Of a DNA stretch of 64,000 nucleotides, positions 28,073-38,200 are shown one piece after another (the stretch's first letter is position 1; each line of letters starts with the position of its first letter). Under the pieces are notes generated by a model. That model had not been told where the DNA came from and ran no database searches. It worked only from the letters and a program-made list of their open reading frames with translations. Location: NCBI RefSeq assembly GCF_000740795.1, contig NZ_JGYG01000006.1, positions 2,501 through 66,500 of the forward strand, written 5' to 3'. The stretch is from Haematobacter massiliensis. GTDB taxonomy: Bacteria > Pseudomonadota > Alphaproteobacteria > Rhodobacterales > Rhodobacteraceae. The translations under genes were made by a program, and so were the position numbers.

Positions 28073-29893
28073 TCAATGGCTCTTCATCTCGCTTATTCCC
28101 TCTACTTGGTGTGTGAAGTCTGCCGACTTAATTCGATCCCAGACATCGCGGCGTTTTGCCACCTCTGATATCTGCTGGCCTGGAGCTATTCTGTTGAACT
28201 CGGCGTTTACGACGACGGCCCAGTCCCACAGAAGGTCGCGCAAGCCAGCAGAAATCCCTTGTCGCATCCAGATTTGTTCGAGGTCGAGCCGATCACCAAG
28301 ACGGTCCGAGACCACCGCTAAGACGTAAGTGGCGATGTCGCTCCAAGCTTGTGTGAAAGTCGATTTCGCTGCTTTCGCATTGATCATTTGCTGGATCGAG
28401 TTGTACAAGATGGCCTTTGCGATCATTTTCCGATACCAGATCACGTCGAGTGGTTCAGGAACGATTGATGGGTCTTCATCAAGCGCCTTCATGAAGGCGG
28501 CAAAATTCTTCTCACCTTTCAGCGCCACTTGGTTCGGCTTGCCGCGCCACGCTTCGTGGTATTTCGCTATGTCGTTTTTGGTCAGCTTGCGCTTCGGCGG
28601 AATCATTTCCTGAAGCTTTCTGCGCCTTGCAGGCGTGTTGCCGTCCCTGAGCAGCATGACATTGTAGGCACCCGCTGCCCGTTCGTAGAACCAGCGTGTT
28701 GCGCCATCCGGGCACCAGGTCTCGTTCGCGAGCTTTTCAAGCTGGACGTGGAAAGGCCGGTTTGCCGAAAGATCAGACATCTTCACTGCGTTCTGACTGT
28801 TTGCGTAACGAGAGACGTTGCTGATCAGCCGTTCGCGTGCATCGTCCTGCGATCCCTTCAGGATGATGATCTTGGCCGGAACCATGACGTGGCTCAGGTC
28901 GATGGTCCTGTCATCACGCGATGCGAAGTAGATGGACGAAGTTGTCTGCCCTCCATTGACGATTTGCAGACCCTTGAGGAAAGAGAGTCCAAGATTCCCG
29001 TCATCGGCGCGCTCGAATTCGGCAACGTCACAAACGAGCACGAGGCCGTTATTGAAGGCTAGAAAGTGCTCAGGCTCCTTGCGAAGCGTCTCGACGATCC
29101 CCTTGTTCACGGCCTTCTTGGTGCCGAGGAATGTCCTGACATTGGCCTCAAGGAGGCGTGGTCCGAAGCGCAGGTAAAGATCGCGGATCAACTGTCCCGG
29201 AATTGCAGTCAGGGCATACTCGTAGTCGGCATCGGGATCAGGAACGTGGACGCAAGGAAGCGGCCTGCCGATTGACTGGACGAGGCTAAGGGATAACTCG
29301 TCTCGGGGTTTACCATCGGTATGCCGGAACAACCTCTCCATATCCATGGCCTCGACGGCCACCATCTTGTCATGGACTTCCTTGTTCGAAAAACGCTTGG
29401 TCTTTGTCTTGCCGTCGGTGATTACGAACACACGGAGGCGGTCGATATCTCCCCATCTGGAGCGAATGGTTGCAACCAGGTCTCGCACCGAATGAGTTGG
29501 GTCGATCCTTGCATCAAGGTTTCCACTTGCCGCGCGAAATAGGAAGCGAACACCTTCGCTGGCGGTGGCTGTTGCATCTGAGTCGACCAGGTCCTGAAGG
29601 TTCTCAGTCCCGAAGTAATGGGTGACAAAAAGATCGAGGGCCGTTTCGTCAGCGCTGAGGGCATAGCCTGTGATGCGCAGCTTTGCATTGCCGACCTTGC
29701 CGTTCCAGTGACAGACTATGGGCTCTTCGCAGATGCCGGTCTCTGCCACATGTTCCATCACCTTTTCTGCAAAGACGAGTTCTTCCGAAGGAAAAGGTCC
29801 TTCACCAGCTTCAATACGCTCTGCAATCGTCGCTTGAAGATCGGAACGGAAATTGCGGTGGAATTCCTCAAGGCTCATATCATTCCAATCCAA
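28073..29893 (-). CDS. AIPR family (abortive infection phage resistance) protein
   Basis: A 606-residue protein with the AIPR hallmarks FLAFNNGLVLVCDV (residues 277-290) and LKGLQIVNGGQTTSSIYFAS (306-325), a conserved acidic/Asn core; the C-terminal part is helical. AIPR proteins take part in several antiphage systems, including the Mza type with MutL-like and Z1 partners, and are thought to be effectors; their activity is not settled. The start overlaps the upstream DUF4420 gene by 14 bases, showing tight coupling. Confidence 0.85.
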   Translation of the reverse strand: MDWNDMSLEEFHRNFRSDLQATIAERIEAGEGPFPSEELVFAEKVMEHVAETGICEEPIVCHWNGKVGNAKLRITGYALSADETALDLFVTHYFGTENLQDLVDSDATATASEGVRFLFRAASGNLDARIDPTHSVRDLVATIRSRWGDIDRLRVFVITDGKTKTKRFSNKEVHDKMVAVEAMDMERLFRHTDGKPRDELSLSLVQSIGRPLPCVHVPDPDADYEYALTAIPGQLIRDLYLRFGPRLLEANVRTFLGTKKAVNKGIVETLRKEPEHFLAFNNGLVLVCDVAEFERADDGNLGLSFLKGLQIVNGGQTTSSIYFASRDDRTIDLSHVMVPAKIIILKGSQDDARERLISNVSRYANSQNAVKMSDLSANRPFHVQLEKLANETWCPDGATRWFYERAAGAYNVMLLRDGNTPARRRKLQEMIPPKRKLTKNDIAKYHEAWRGKPNQVALKGEKNFAAFMKALDEDPSIVPEPLDVIWYRKMIAKAILYNSIQQMINAKAAKSTFTQAWSDIATYVLAVVSDRLGDRLDLEQIWMRQGISAGLRDLLWDWAVVVNAEFNRIAPGQQISEVAKRRDVWDRIKSADFTHQVEGISEMKSH

Positions 29894-30884
29894 ATGCGAT
29901 GATCAACTCTGGCATTCCGGCATAAGGGACTTCCAGTGCGTCAATGTCGAGGACATAGGCTGCCGACCGGATGGCCGCTTGCAGTGCGGTGCGTGTGAGG
30001 CGCGGCATATCGCCCTCCACAGGGATAGCTTTCGAGTCCTTCAAGATGAGCGTGCGGCCGTAGAGAGCTGCATGTTCGTCGAGGTATCCCATCACCATGA
30101 GCAGTGCTTCGAAAGCTCGCTGGACTCCCGCTAGACGGAACTTCTCCCGGAGTTCAGCCACGAGATCGACAAGAGACATCCCGTCCGTATTCTCTTCGAA
30201 GCGGAGGGCGCAGAGGAACAGTGGCTCCCTATCGTCATCCAGCTGCTCGATACTGTTGATGCGAGCGAGGAAGCTACCAGTACGGACTGTGCTCTTCACC
30301 TCGATCGCTCCTGCTCGAACGTGGAAATCCTGTGCCGCTCGTAGCGGCCCCTGCCAGCAGTTCAGAGCACCCGCGCCCAGTGAGGTATCGATGAGGCGTC
30401 GAAGAATCCAGAGTTCGCCAAAGAGTCCGATCTGCGCGTCTGGGGAGAGCGGGCGCTGGGTTCGCGCCATGAACGACTGCCACTCTCGGACCCGCTCGAG
30501 AAAGGCCTCTATCACGTCCTTGGTCGCGTTTGCAGCTGAGAATTCGAGCGTTCTCAGAACATCAACCACCATGATGGCAAAAATGTCCGGAGACCCCTCC
30601 GGCCTTCGTACCAGTGCGATGGCGGTCTTCCCTGCGAAGGCGTTCTGACCCTCAATGCTGGTGACATCGAAGCCCTTTCCTTCCGGGAGCCGCGCGGCAT
30701 TTACCGGCGAGGATCCTGGAAAGGAAACGATCAGCGCTTCGCGGCCGAGCGGAAAGTGGCACCCCGCCTCCACGGACACCGCTCCCATGTCTGTCAGATG
30801 GACAAATCGCCAGTCTTCTGCGGCTTCCTGTCGAGCGAGTGCTCGCCATGCGCGCGTCAGTCCCTCTTCAGTCCACCCACTCAT
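29880..30884 (-). CDS. PD-(D/E)XK motif protein (DUF4420 type)
   Basis: A 334-residue protein. The nuclease core is visible at residues 154-200: LFGELWILRRLID (Glu in the helix), QDFHV with Asp, then AGAIEVKSTVRTG giving the E-x-K. This is the pattern of DUF4420. It may be the DNA-cutting component or a structural relative. It overlaps the Z1 gene by 17 bases and the AIPR gene by 14 bases. The C-terminal 120 residues are predicted helical and have no motif I recognise. Confidence 0.82.
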   Translation of the reverse strand: MSGWTEEGLTRAWRALARQEAAEDWRFVHLTDMGAVSVEAGCHFPLGREALIVSFPGSSPVNAARLPEGKGFDVTSIEGQNAFAGKTAIALVRRPEGSPDIFAIMVVDVLRTLEFSAANATKDVIEAFLERVREWQSFMARTQRPLSPDAQIGLFGELWILRRLIDTSLGAGALNCWQGPLRAAQDFHVRAGAIEVKSTVRTGSFLARINSIEQLDDDREPLFLCALRFEENTDGMSLVDLVAELREKFRLAGVQRAFEALLMVMGYLDEHAALYGRTLILKDSKAIPVEGDMPRLTRTALQAAIRSAAYVLDIDALEVPYAGMPELIIAFGLE

Positions 30885-33762
30885 TGAGGCCTCCCCACAG
30901 CACGCTATTGGCGATGTACCTCGAGTTGGAGACTCTTCTGTCTGAAGTGCTTGATGGGAAACTTATTGCCCATGCAACGATGGGGTCTGCATCCTTCAAC
31001 TCATCGACCCCCGCGCCGTCAGGATCGAGCAGATAGAGCATAAGCAGTCCGCGTTCCCTGCGGGCTGCGATGCCTGCTTCTGCTATGCCTTGGCCAAGGA
31101 TGTGACGGATCTGCGGACCTCTAGGCTCTGACGGTGGCTCTTTGCCCTCGTTCCGATCAGTGTCGTTGCGCCAGGTTTTCTGGCTAAGCTCCAACGCTGC
31201 CTTCCATTCGGCTTCCGTCAGATCTATGGCCTGATCACGGGGGGAGATCAGGGTCTTGATCGAGTATCTATCAGCGTGTTCTGTGGTGCGCTTGCGCTGG
31301 AGCATGTTGACAGAACAGCCGCCAATCTCTCGAAGCTTGTCGTCCGGGCCACTATCCTTGCCGATCAGTGCTACCGTCCAGCGCGAGAGCTCGTCATCCT
31401 TGTTCATTTCCTCGATGAAATCGGCAATCAGCGGACTCATGATCCTGAAACTCGCTGGGTGTGTCCGGTAATCTCGGAGAAAAGAGATGACGCTGAGCGA
31501 AGGTGCTTCGCGCCAGAGATGGCCATTCCACTTCTGATTTTCTGGAACATAGAACTGGTCATTCAAGTCCCGCGAGGTTCCAAGCGCAGCGATGAAGCGA
31601 TCTGTAGCTTTGAAGTTTGCCGTGATGTCGTCCTTGCGGTTGGGAAAGACGATGGTCTGCAGGAGGTCGCCCGAATAGGTCAGCTGCATCGCCCGAGCGT
31701 TTCTCATCTTGGCAGGCGATGTCACGGTCAACACTGAGTGCGACTTGACGCGAAGGCCAAACTGCTTCGGCGTTGCCCCAGCAGCGACCATGTTGTCGAA
31801 CTCCTGGCGCAACTCTTCGGCGGCATCGGCGATGTGGCCGAACCACTCCACCATTTCCTGGGAGGTGTAGAGGCGGCAGACATCCAGATAGCCGTCACGG
31901 TAGCCAAACCAACGCCCCATCTGCATGAGCGTATCGTACATGCGTGCAGTTCGAAGGAAGTAGCTCGTGCAGAGGCCCTCTAGCGTGAGGCCGCGCGCCA
32001 ACTTGTCGCCGCCGATTGCAATGACCTTGAGGCCGGTGCCGTCATTTTCGGCGTAGTCGAGTGCGTCCTTTGCAGTGCCGTTGATCTCACGGACACGAAT
32101 GTCGGAAAGGACATCCGGCAGGACGGCGCGCAGATCATCCCACGAGAAATCCGTCAGAGTTTCGCCTTCCACCAGGGCCGACCGGATCGCCTGCATTCCC
32201 GGAACGAATGTGTCCTGGTACTCCTTGCACATGGACGCCTCGAGTTCCGCAAGCTCGATGCCGCGGGTGAAGCGGCCTTTCATGTTTCGTACGTACTCGG
32301 CAACCTGGGTGACCACTTCACTCTGCACCGAAGTGTAGCGCGTCACGTGGATGAGCATTGAAGAATGCTTGTTACCTTGTCCGCGCAGCTTTCGTACAGC
32401 ACAGGCGTAGACGAATGATCGGATTGCCTCCGCGAGCGAGTCCGGCACCCGGTCTTCACCTTTCCACCTGGGCCGATGTCCGTTCTTGTGCGGTTTGATC
32501 TCCGGCGAAGTCGTCGTCTTGCTCGGCATCCACGGCTGGAACTCTTCTTCCGTCAATGGGCGAACGAGCGGCAACTCCTCAGGTGTGCTTGATGCCGACC
32601 CAAATACGCGACCCGGTCCAACATAGTTCGATGGCGCTGCGAGGTTCGTGATGAACGCAGCCGGAAACAGGTCCGGTCCGTGCTCCTGTGTTTCTCCGCG
32701 GTCATGAATGAAGATGTTTGCGAAAGGCGTCGCAGTGTACCCGACGTAGGCCTTCCTCGAAAAGTGATGAAGGATGGAGCGGATCAACCTGTTGATGGTC
32801 TTGGGCTGATGCTCAAGGTCAGGGTTGCCGTTCTCATCCACGACGTCTTCGCCAGTGTCGACCGAACCGTGATCCGACTCGTCGTCGATCACGAGCAGCG
32901 GCAGGTTCGTAACGAGTTTGCGCCCGGTCTCGGGATCGACATGATTGGCGACACGGTTGCGGATCCAGTGGAGCAGCCGCTCGAGCACGGTCTTGTTCTT
33001 CTTTACGACGAACAGCCACGGACGCTGTTCCGGGCTGATGTTCATCTTCGCCGCAACCGCAGTGTTGAAGTCTCCCTTTTCACTTCGATTGGTCGCGGCG
33101 TTTGGACGGACGGACACGTCCTTGTCGATCAGCCCCACCCCAACCGCAGGGAGCTCGTCAGCGTCAGCGATGGTCGCAAAGCCAAGAAACCCTTCGTCGA
33201 GGCGGATTTGTGTCTGTGCTCTGAGGTTGTTGTGGAGACCAGCCAGCACGATGATGATCTTGTAACCGGCGTCAGCAGCCTTGCAGATCAGGCCGGTGTA
33301 GTTGCCGGTCTTTCCCGACTGGACATGGCCGACGACCAGCCCGCGGCGATCCCAGGCACCCTCCCTGGTAGGGTCCTCAAGCTGTGAGAGGACTTCGTCC
33401 GTGGCGACATCGAGGGCATCGAGGGCGGTCCATGGGATCCGCGCTTCCATGTACTCGGAGTAGCGCTGCCAATAGGTCCAGCCCTTCTTCCTCTCCGCAT
33501 CAAGCCACGCGACATGGTCCTCTCCGCTGGAAAGGGTAGCATTGTCGCCCACGGTGCGGCTTGAACGCCGGATCAGTTCATCAACCAGCGCGTCACGATC
33601 GACGAGCACGAAATCGTCCTCCATCATGATCGCAAGCTTGTTGAGTTCCTTCTCGATCATTTCCGGCGTGACCGGGCTTTGGGCGCGCTCTGCCGCGAGT
33701 CGCAGCATGTTCTGCGCCATGGAAAGGATCGAGTCGAAGGCCTTCTGGTTTGAAATCGTCAT
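30868..33762 (-). CDS. Z1 domain ATPase (superfamily 2-like)
   Basis: A 964-residue protein. Walker A is GHVQSGKT at residues 145-152, followed by GNYTGLICKAADAGYKIIIV. The Walker B-like motif is LLVIDDESDHGS, then YVGYTATPFANIFI, and the Z1 hallmark IAIGGDKLARGLTLEGL continues into LMQMGRWFGYRDGY. Z1 proteins pair with MutL-like ATPases and AIPR in antiphage operons; helicase or translocase activity is assumed from the fold. Its start overlaps the end of the MutL-like gene by four bases. The length is normal for the family. Confidence 0.9.
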   Translation of the reverse strand: MTISNQKAFDSILSMAQNMLRLAAERAQSPVTPEMIEKELNKLAIMMEDDFVLVDRDALVDELIRRSSRTVGDNATLSSGEDHVAWLDAERKKGWTYWQRYSEYMEARIPWTALDALDVATDEVLSQLEDPTREGAWDRRGLVVGHVQSGKTGNYTGLICKAADAGYKIIIVLAGLHNNLRAQTQIRLDEGFLGFATIADADELPAVGVGLIDKDVSVRPNAATNRSEKGDFNTAVAAKMNISPEQRPWLFVVKKNKTVLERLLHWIRNRVANHVDPETGRKLVTNLPLLVIDDESDHGSVDTGEDVVDENGNPDLEHQPKTINRLIRSILHHFSRKAYVGYTATPFANIFIHDRGETQEHGPDLFPAAFITNLAAPSNYVGPGRVFGSASSTPEELPLVRPLTEEEFQPWMPSKTTTSPEIKPHKNGHRPRWKGEDRVPDSLAEAIRSFVYACAVRKLRGQGNKHSSMLIHVTRYTSVQSEVVTQVAEYVRNMKGRFTRGIELAELEASMCKEYQDTFVPGMQAIRSALVEGETLTDFSWDDLRAVLPDVLSDIRVREINGTAKDALDYAENDGTGLKVIAIGGDKLARGLTLEGLCTSYFLRTARMYDTLMQMGRWFGYRDGYLDVCRLYTSQEMVEWFGHIADAAEELRQEFDNMVAAGATPKQFGLRVKSHSVLTVTSPAKMRNARAMQLTYSGDLLQTIVFPNRKDDITANFKATDRFIAALGTSRDLNDQFYVPENQKWNGHLWREAPSLSVISFLRDYRTHPASFRIMSPLIADFIEEMNKDDELSRWTVALIGKDSGPDDKLREIGGCSVNMLQRKRTTEHADRYSIKTLISPRDQAIDLTEAEWKAALELSQKTWRNDTDRNEGKEPPSEPRGPQIRHILGQGIAEAGIAARRERGLLMLYLLDPDGAGVDELKDADPIVAWAISFPSSTSDRRVSNSRYIANSVLWGGLNEWVD

Positions 33763-35261
33763 TTGGCATCTTTCACTTCAAGTGCCGCAACCAGATTTAG
33801 GTGGCGGTCGAATGGGGGCGTGCGACCCAGCCGCTCGCGTGCCTCGGTCGGGCTGAGCCCTCGGAACTTCACCAGGGCTTCAAACATCGAAGACAGGGTT
33901 TCCATCACTTCGCTGTCGGGCGCCCCTGCAAATCCAGTTCTCGGCGTTTCCTTGTCTTCTGCCGTATCGAGCCAGATGCGCTGCACCGGTACTGTCTCCT
34001 CAATCAACCTGAGAAGCACGAGGATGTCGGACTTCAACGGGCCTGCCCTGTCGAGGATCGAAGCAACGAGATCATGGTCACGCGCAATCCGGTACGATGT
34101 CCCTTGTGCCGTTCGGCGCACTTGCCACGCGTCGGCAACTGCGCTCGAGCGAATGCCTGACACCGGGGTGATGTGACCCCGGTGGGCAAAAACACGTCTG
34201 GCAGTGTCTCGGGTTTCAGAGGCGAGACGGTGGAGCTGTGAGCGCAGCCGAACGGGTGGACTAGCCGTCGACTTCAGGACATTGATCTTCCACTCGGCGT
34301 CGGCAGTGTTGGGAATGTCGAGTCGGATGCGAGCAAGACGATGAGCTTCATCCCGTGGCCATGGCTTGCCGCCATCGCCCAAGCCAAGCCAGCCTCCGGC
34401 GAGAAGCAGCCGCCTGTTGCGATAGACGTAGAAGCCTTCCTGCTGCGTCCAGCCACCGGGTCCTGCAGCAGCTTCCTGTTCGTTCGTCTTGAGCATGTCG
34501 CGATGAGGAAGCACGTGACATTGAACAGTGACGCCGGTGGTGTGGAGTATGCGATATTCGGGGCTTTCGAGCGCCTTGCCAGGATGGCCCATCAGATACG
34601 GGTCCCAGGGCCTGATCGCTTGCCCGTTTAAAAGCAGGCGAAGTGCAGGTGTCTGGCCGTCGAGGAGACGATGGAAGACCATTGCAAGATGCGCGTCGAT
34701 GCGATCTGCAAGCTCGATCATGTCGCTGGCGACGAAACCGTCTGTCACGATACGGTCAAGCTTCTCCCAGAGGACAATGGTGCCGTGTTTCATCTGGCCA
34801 AGAGGCTCAAGCAGATGTTCTGATCCAGGCGCGGGCCCTTCGAAAAGCGGCCAATCGGCGTCGGGCTCCGTTCCAATCAGGTCCAGATCCCAGCGTAGAC
34901 AAACGACCGGTCCGTCAGCGCGTCGGCTTGCGACTGTCAGCCGTCGAGCTTGCGAGAAGCTCGCAGTCTTCAGCCCCAAGCCGAAGCGCCCAAGATCGCT
35001 GGCTGCACGCTCACTTCTTGGATCACGCGCACCGAGCCGCATCCCGGCTTCGAGGGCCGCGTCGTCCATTCCCTCACCGTCATCGACGATCCTGATCCAG
35101 CTTTCCGGTCCAGCCCATTCCAGACGAATAGCGACATCGCCCGCACTCGCTGCGATCGAATTATCGACAAGATCGGCAAGGGCAGTAGGGGTGGCATAGC
35201 CGAGACCGCGAAGGGACTCGAGCATCGAACTGGCATGGGGGGGAGCATTTCTAACAGCCAT
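33759..35261 (-). CDS. MutL/Hsp90-like (GHKL) ATPase of the Mza-like system
   Basis: A protein of 500 residues with a complete GHKL ATP site: N box ALADLVDNSIAA (about 28-40), G1 IVDDGEGMDD (about 58-68) and G2 LGRFGLGLKTASFSQ (about 91-105). The middle has RNRRLLLAGGWLGLG and the C-terminal 150 residues are helical. The ATG at 35261 is chosen; a TTG precedes it. It follows the sigma chimera by eight bases and overlaps the Z1 gene, placing the chimera in the same transcript. In the Mza type this ATPase is a core subunit. Confidence 0.87.
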   Translation of the reverse strand: MAVRNAPPHASSMLESLRGLGYATPTALADLVDNSIAASAGDVAIRLEWAGPESWIRIVDDGEGMDDAALEAGMRLGARDPRSERAASDLGRFGLGLKTASFSQARRLTVASRRADGPVVCLRWDLDLIGTEPDADWPLFEGPAPGSEHLLEPLGQMKHGTIVLWEKLDRIVTDGFVASDMIELADRIDAHLAMVFHRLLDGQTPALRLLLNGQAIRPWDPYLMGHPGKALESPEYRILHTTGVTVQCHVLPHRDMLKTNEQEAAAGPGGWTQQEGFYVYRNRRLLLAGGWLGLGDGGKPWPRDEAHRLARIRLDIPNTADAEWKINVLKSTASPPVRLRSQLHRLASETRDTARRVFAHRGHITPVSGIRSSAVADAWQVRRTAQGTSYRIARDHDLVASILDRAGPLKSDILVLLRLIEETVPVQRIWLDTAEDKETPRTGFAGAPDSEVMETLSSMFEALVKFRGLSPTEARERLGRTPPFDRHLNLVAALEVKDAK

Positions 35262-35269
35262 CAATAAGC

Positions 35270-38200
35270 CTATCTTTCAGCTTCTACCAAGCCAAGGCGA
35301 CTTAGCTTGCCAATGACAGCATTCCGGCTGGTGCCCCCCAATTTCTTGGCGATCTCATTCGCACTCATCCCGGCTCCCCATAGCCGCTTGAGGCGATCCA
35401 CCCGTTCATCTGTCCAAGGCTTCATTGTTCTGCCGTCTCCTTGAACTCCGTCCGGATTCTCTTCACCAAGTTCAGTCGAAGTGGAAGGAGTGGATCTCCT
35501 GCCACCATCATAGGCCAACAAGGTACGGAGACGGCGAATGCGCCCCGGGTGAGAAAGAAAGTCGAGAGCCTTGGCCTCGATCTGACGAATGCGCTCGCGC
35601 GTTACTCCGTAAATCTGGCCGACTTCCTCTAGGGTCATGTCAGATTCACGCCCTATCCCAAAACGCATACGGATTACATCTGCCTGCCGATCCGGCAGCT
35701 CACCAAGGATTTCAGTGATGACGCGTTCTGTCTCCGCCCGACCAAACACATCTGACTCGGCGGGCTCCGGTAGCAGAGTATCCCACTCGTCACTGCCATC
35801 CGGATATTCGGCCGCGCGCGGAATCCTGCGGAACTGTCGGACCTGATCAGCGGTCCATTCCAATTCTATGGCGAGGTCATCGTCTGAGACCGTGCCGTGG
35901 CCACGGATAGCGAGCCTGTCAATCGCCGCATCAAGTTTAGCCAGGTCCTCGTGCCGGTGCACAGGTACGCGAATAGAACTGCCTTCATCTGCGCGCCATC
36001 GTGTCAGCGCCTGTTTCATCCAGAACGCACAATAGATTACGAAACGGACCCCACGATCTGGGTCGAAACGTCTTGTTGACCGCTGCAATCCCGTGAACGC
36101 CACCTGAAAGACGTCTTCCGGATCCTCGGCAGGCTCTACGTTCCTTGCCGCAAAACGCCGAGCATAAGGCAGGTGCTCGACGATCAGGCGCTCATTCGCG
36201 GTCTCGTAAGCCGAAATCAGCCGATCCAGCTGGGCCGCCTGATCGAAGTCCATCTCTCTTGCCTTGAGAGAAGCGACCAAGGTCTTCTGGTAGGCTAGGG
36301 AGAGGTCGAGTGCGTCCAGCGCCGCAAGAGCCTCCCTTCGTCGTTTCCCGTCCATAACGCGACCACTGATGTGCCAGGACTTCAGAGCTTCCGAAGCTGC
36401 CATCACTTCAGACGTCTCGGAGTGTCCCGGGCCCGAAGGGATAATCGTTCTCAGGGAGAAAGAACCAGGATCTCGCGAACCGTCAGCAATCTTGTCGACC
36501 GCCTCAATGATCGCGTCGACAGCAGCTTTCGAGGCAAGAATCCCAAGCAGGAGTTCTTGCTTGGCCCGCATCATGGGCTCGAGCAGCTGTTGCTCATCAG
36601 ACTTGTCCATGACGAAGCGCTGCGTACCGGGAAGGCGCGTCGCGCGCGTCAGCGTGGCCTCTAGGATATCGGCGAGATCGTCAGCTGATACTTCAGACTT
36701 GGCGTCCCAAAGGCCAGCCTCTTCCGGGTCCTCGCCATCAGGTGTCAGGCCAACAAGTTCGAGGTTGCGCTCAAGATTGATGCGAAGCTCGTCTGTATCA
36801 CCGTTCCCTTCGCAATTGTCGATGAGTTGATCCAAGTCACCGCCAGAACACCAGCCCTTCGCGAGCACTTCTTTTGCCCACGCCAAGCAGAAGTCCGGAT
36901 CTATCGTCAGCTGTGTGCCGGTCTGAATGACAGCCTTCTTGGTCGACTTCCGCCCTCGGTTGCGGGTCTTGAGGAAGCCATGTTCGTCACCCTTGTCTGG
37001 CAACGATTGGCCGGTCGACCCGATGCCATCTCCGGCAATCTGTGCCGGCGACAGGTCAAGGTTCCAATCCCCATCCTCTTGATCTGGAACTGAAGGTGCC
37101 GAACTGACAAGCGCGACGAATGTCCCGGAAGCTTTGGTGCCGACCGACTGACCGAAGTAGGCCTCTGGCTCTTCCTCCGCCTCGAACTGGAGGAGGTCAT
37201 CAAGCGAGTCCAACTCCGCACGAATTGCAGGCTGTTGTTTGCCTGTCTTCGGCTCTTCTACCTTCGCGCTTAAATGCGCCACGGCCTCTGCCTTCGAAGC
37301 TGCCCTTGAGGTATCTTCGAAATCACGGCGCCTTTCATCCAGCAACGGTTCGGCTCGGAGCTGCTCGATATCGGGGCCGTAAGTCTCGAGGGACGGCTGA
37401 GGCCCATGGGGCTCCGGAATGCTGTCGCCCGTTGGCAGGACTATTGCCTCTCGCGGCTTGTTCAGTAGCCCCAAGCGGAACAGTTTGCTCAGGACGGCAT
37501 TTCTGCTCGTATTCCCAAGTTCCCTGGCGATCTGGTTTGCACTGTGCCCCTCCGACCACAGCTTTCTCAACAGGACGACGCGTTCTGTGGTCCATGTTGT
37601 TGTGGCGCTCTGTGCGGGCTCCCCTTGATCTCGGTCTTCATGCTCTCTTGACTCGAATGCATTGGTGTCGGGCAGATGCGTCGGACTTGCCGTCTGTCTT
37701 GACGCATCTGGATGCGGTCCAATTGTCTGCCCCTCGATACCTTCGGTGCGTCCGGAGTTGGCAGAAAGTGAATACAGAAGCTGCGCTACGAGCGCGTGAC
37801 CTTCTGCAAGAGCCACATCGGCAGATGTCTGTCTGCCATGGTTGAGGGCAAGAGGATCGGCGCCAGCCCTTACCAGGATATCACAAAGCGCAAGCTTACC
37901 CATTCTCGCGGCAAGGTGGAGTGGGCTATCACCCTTTGGATCGACAGCGTGCAGTCTGCCAGAAGCAATGAAGCCACGAAGTGCCTCCGGTTGACCAGAA
38001 ATCACCAAGCGGACTTCCGACGGCGACAAAGGCAAACAGTCGGCTCGCACTATTGGCGCGATGGCACCAGCGACGCTGGGCTTGCACCCGTCAGGAGAAG
38101 CCAGGTGATGCACCCGAGGTTGCTCTGGTGCCGATGGGTTGGTCTGAGGTGGATCAGTCTCGTCACAGGTGTCCGAAGGATGGAACCATTCATGATTGCA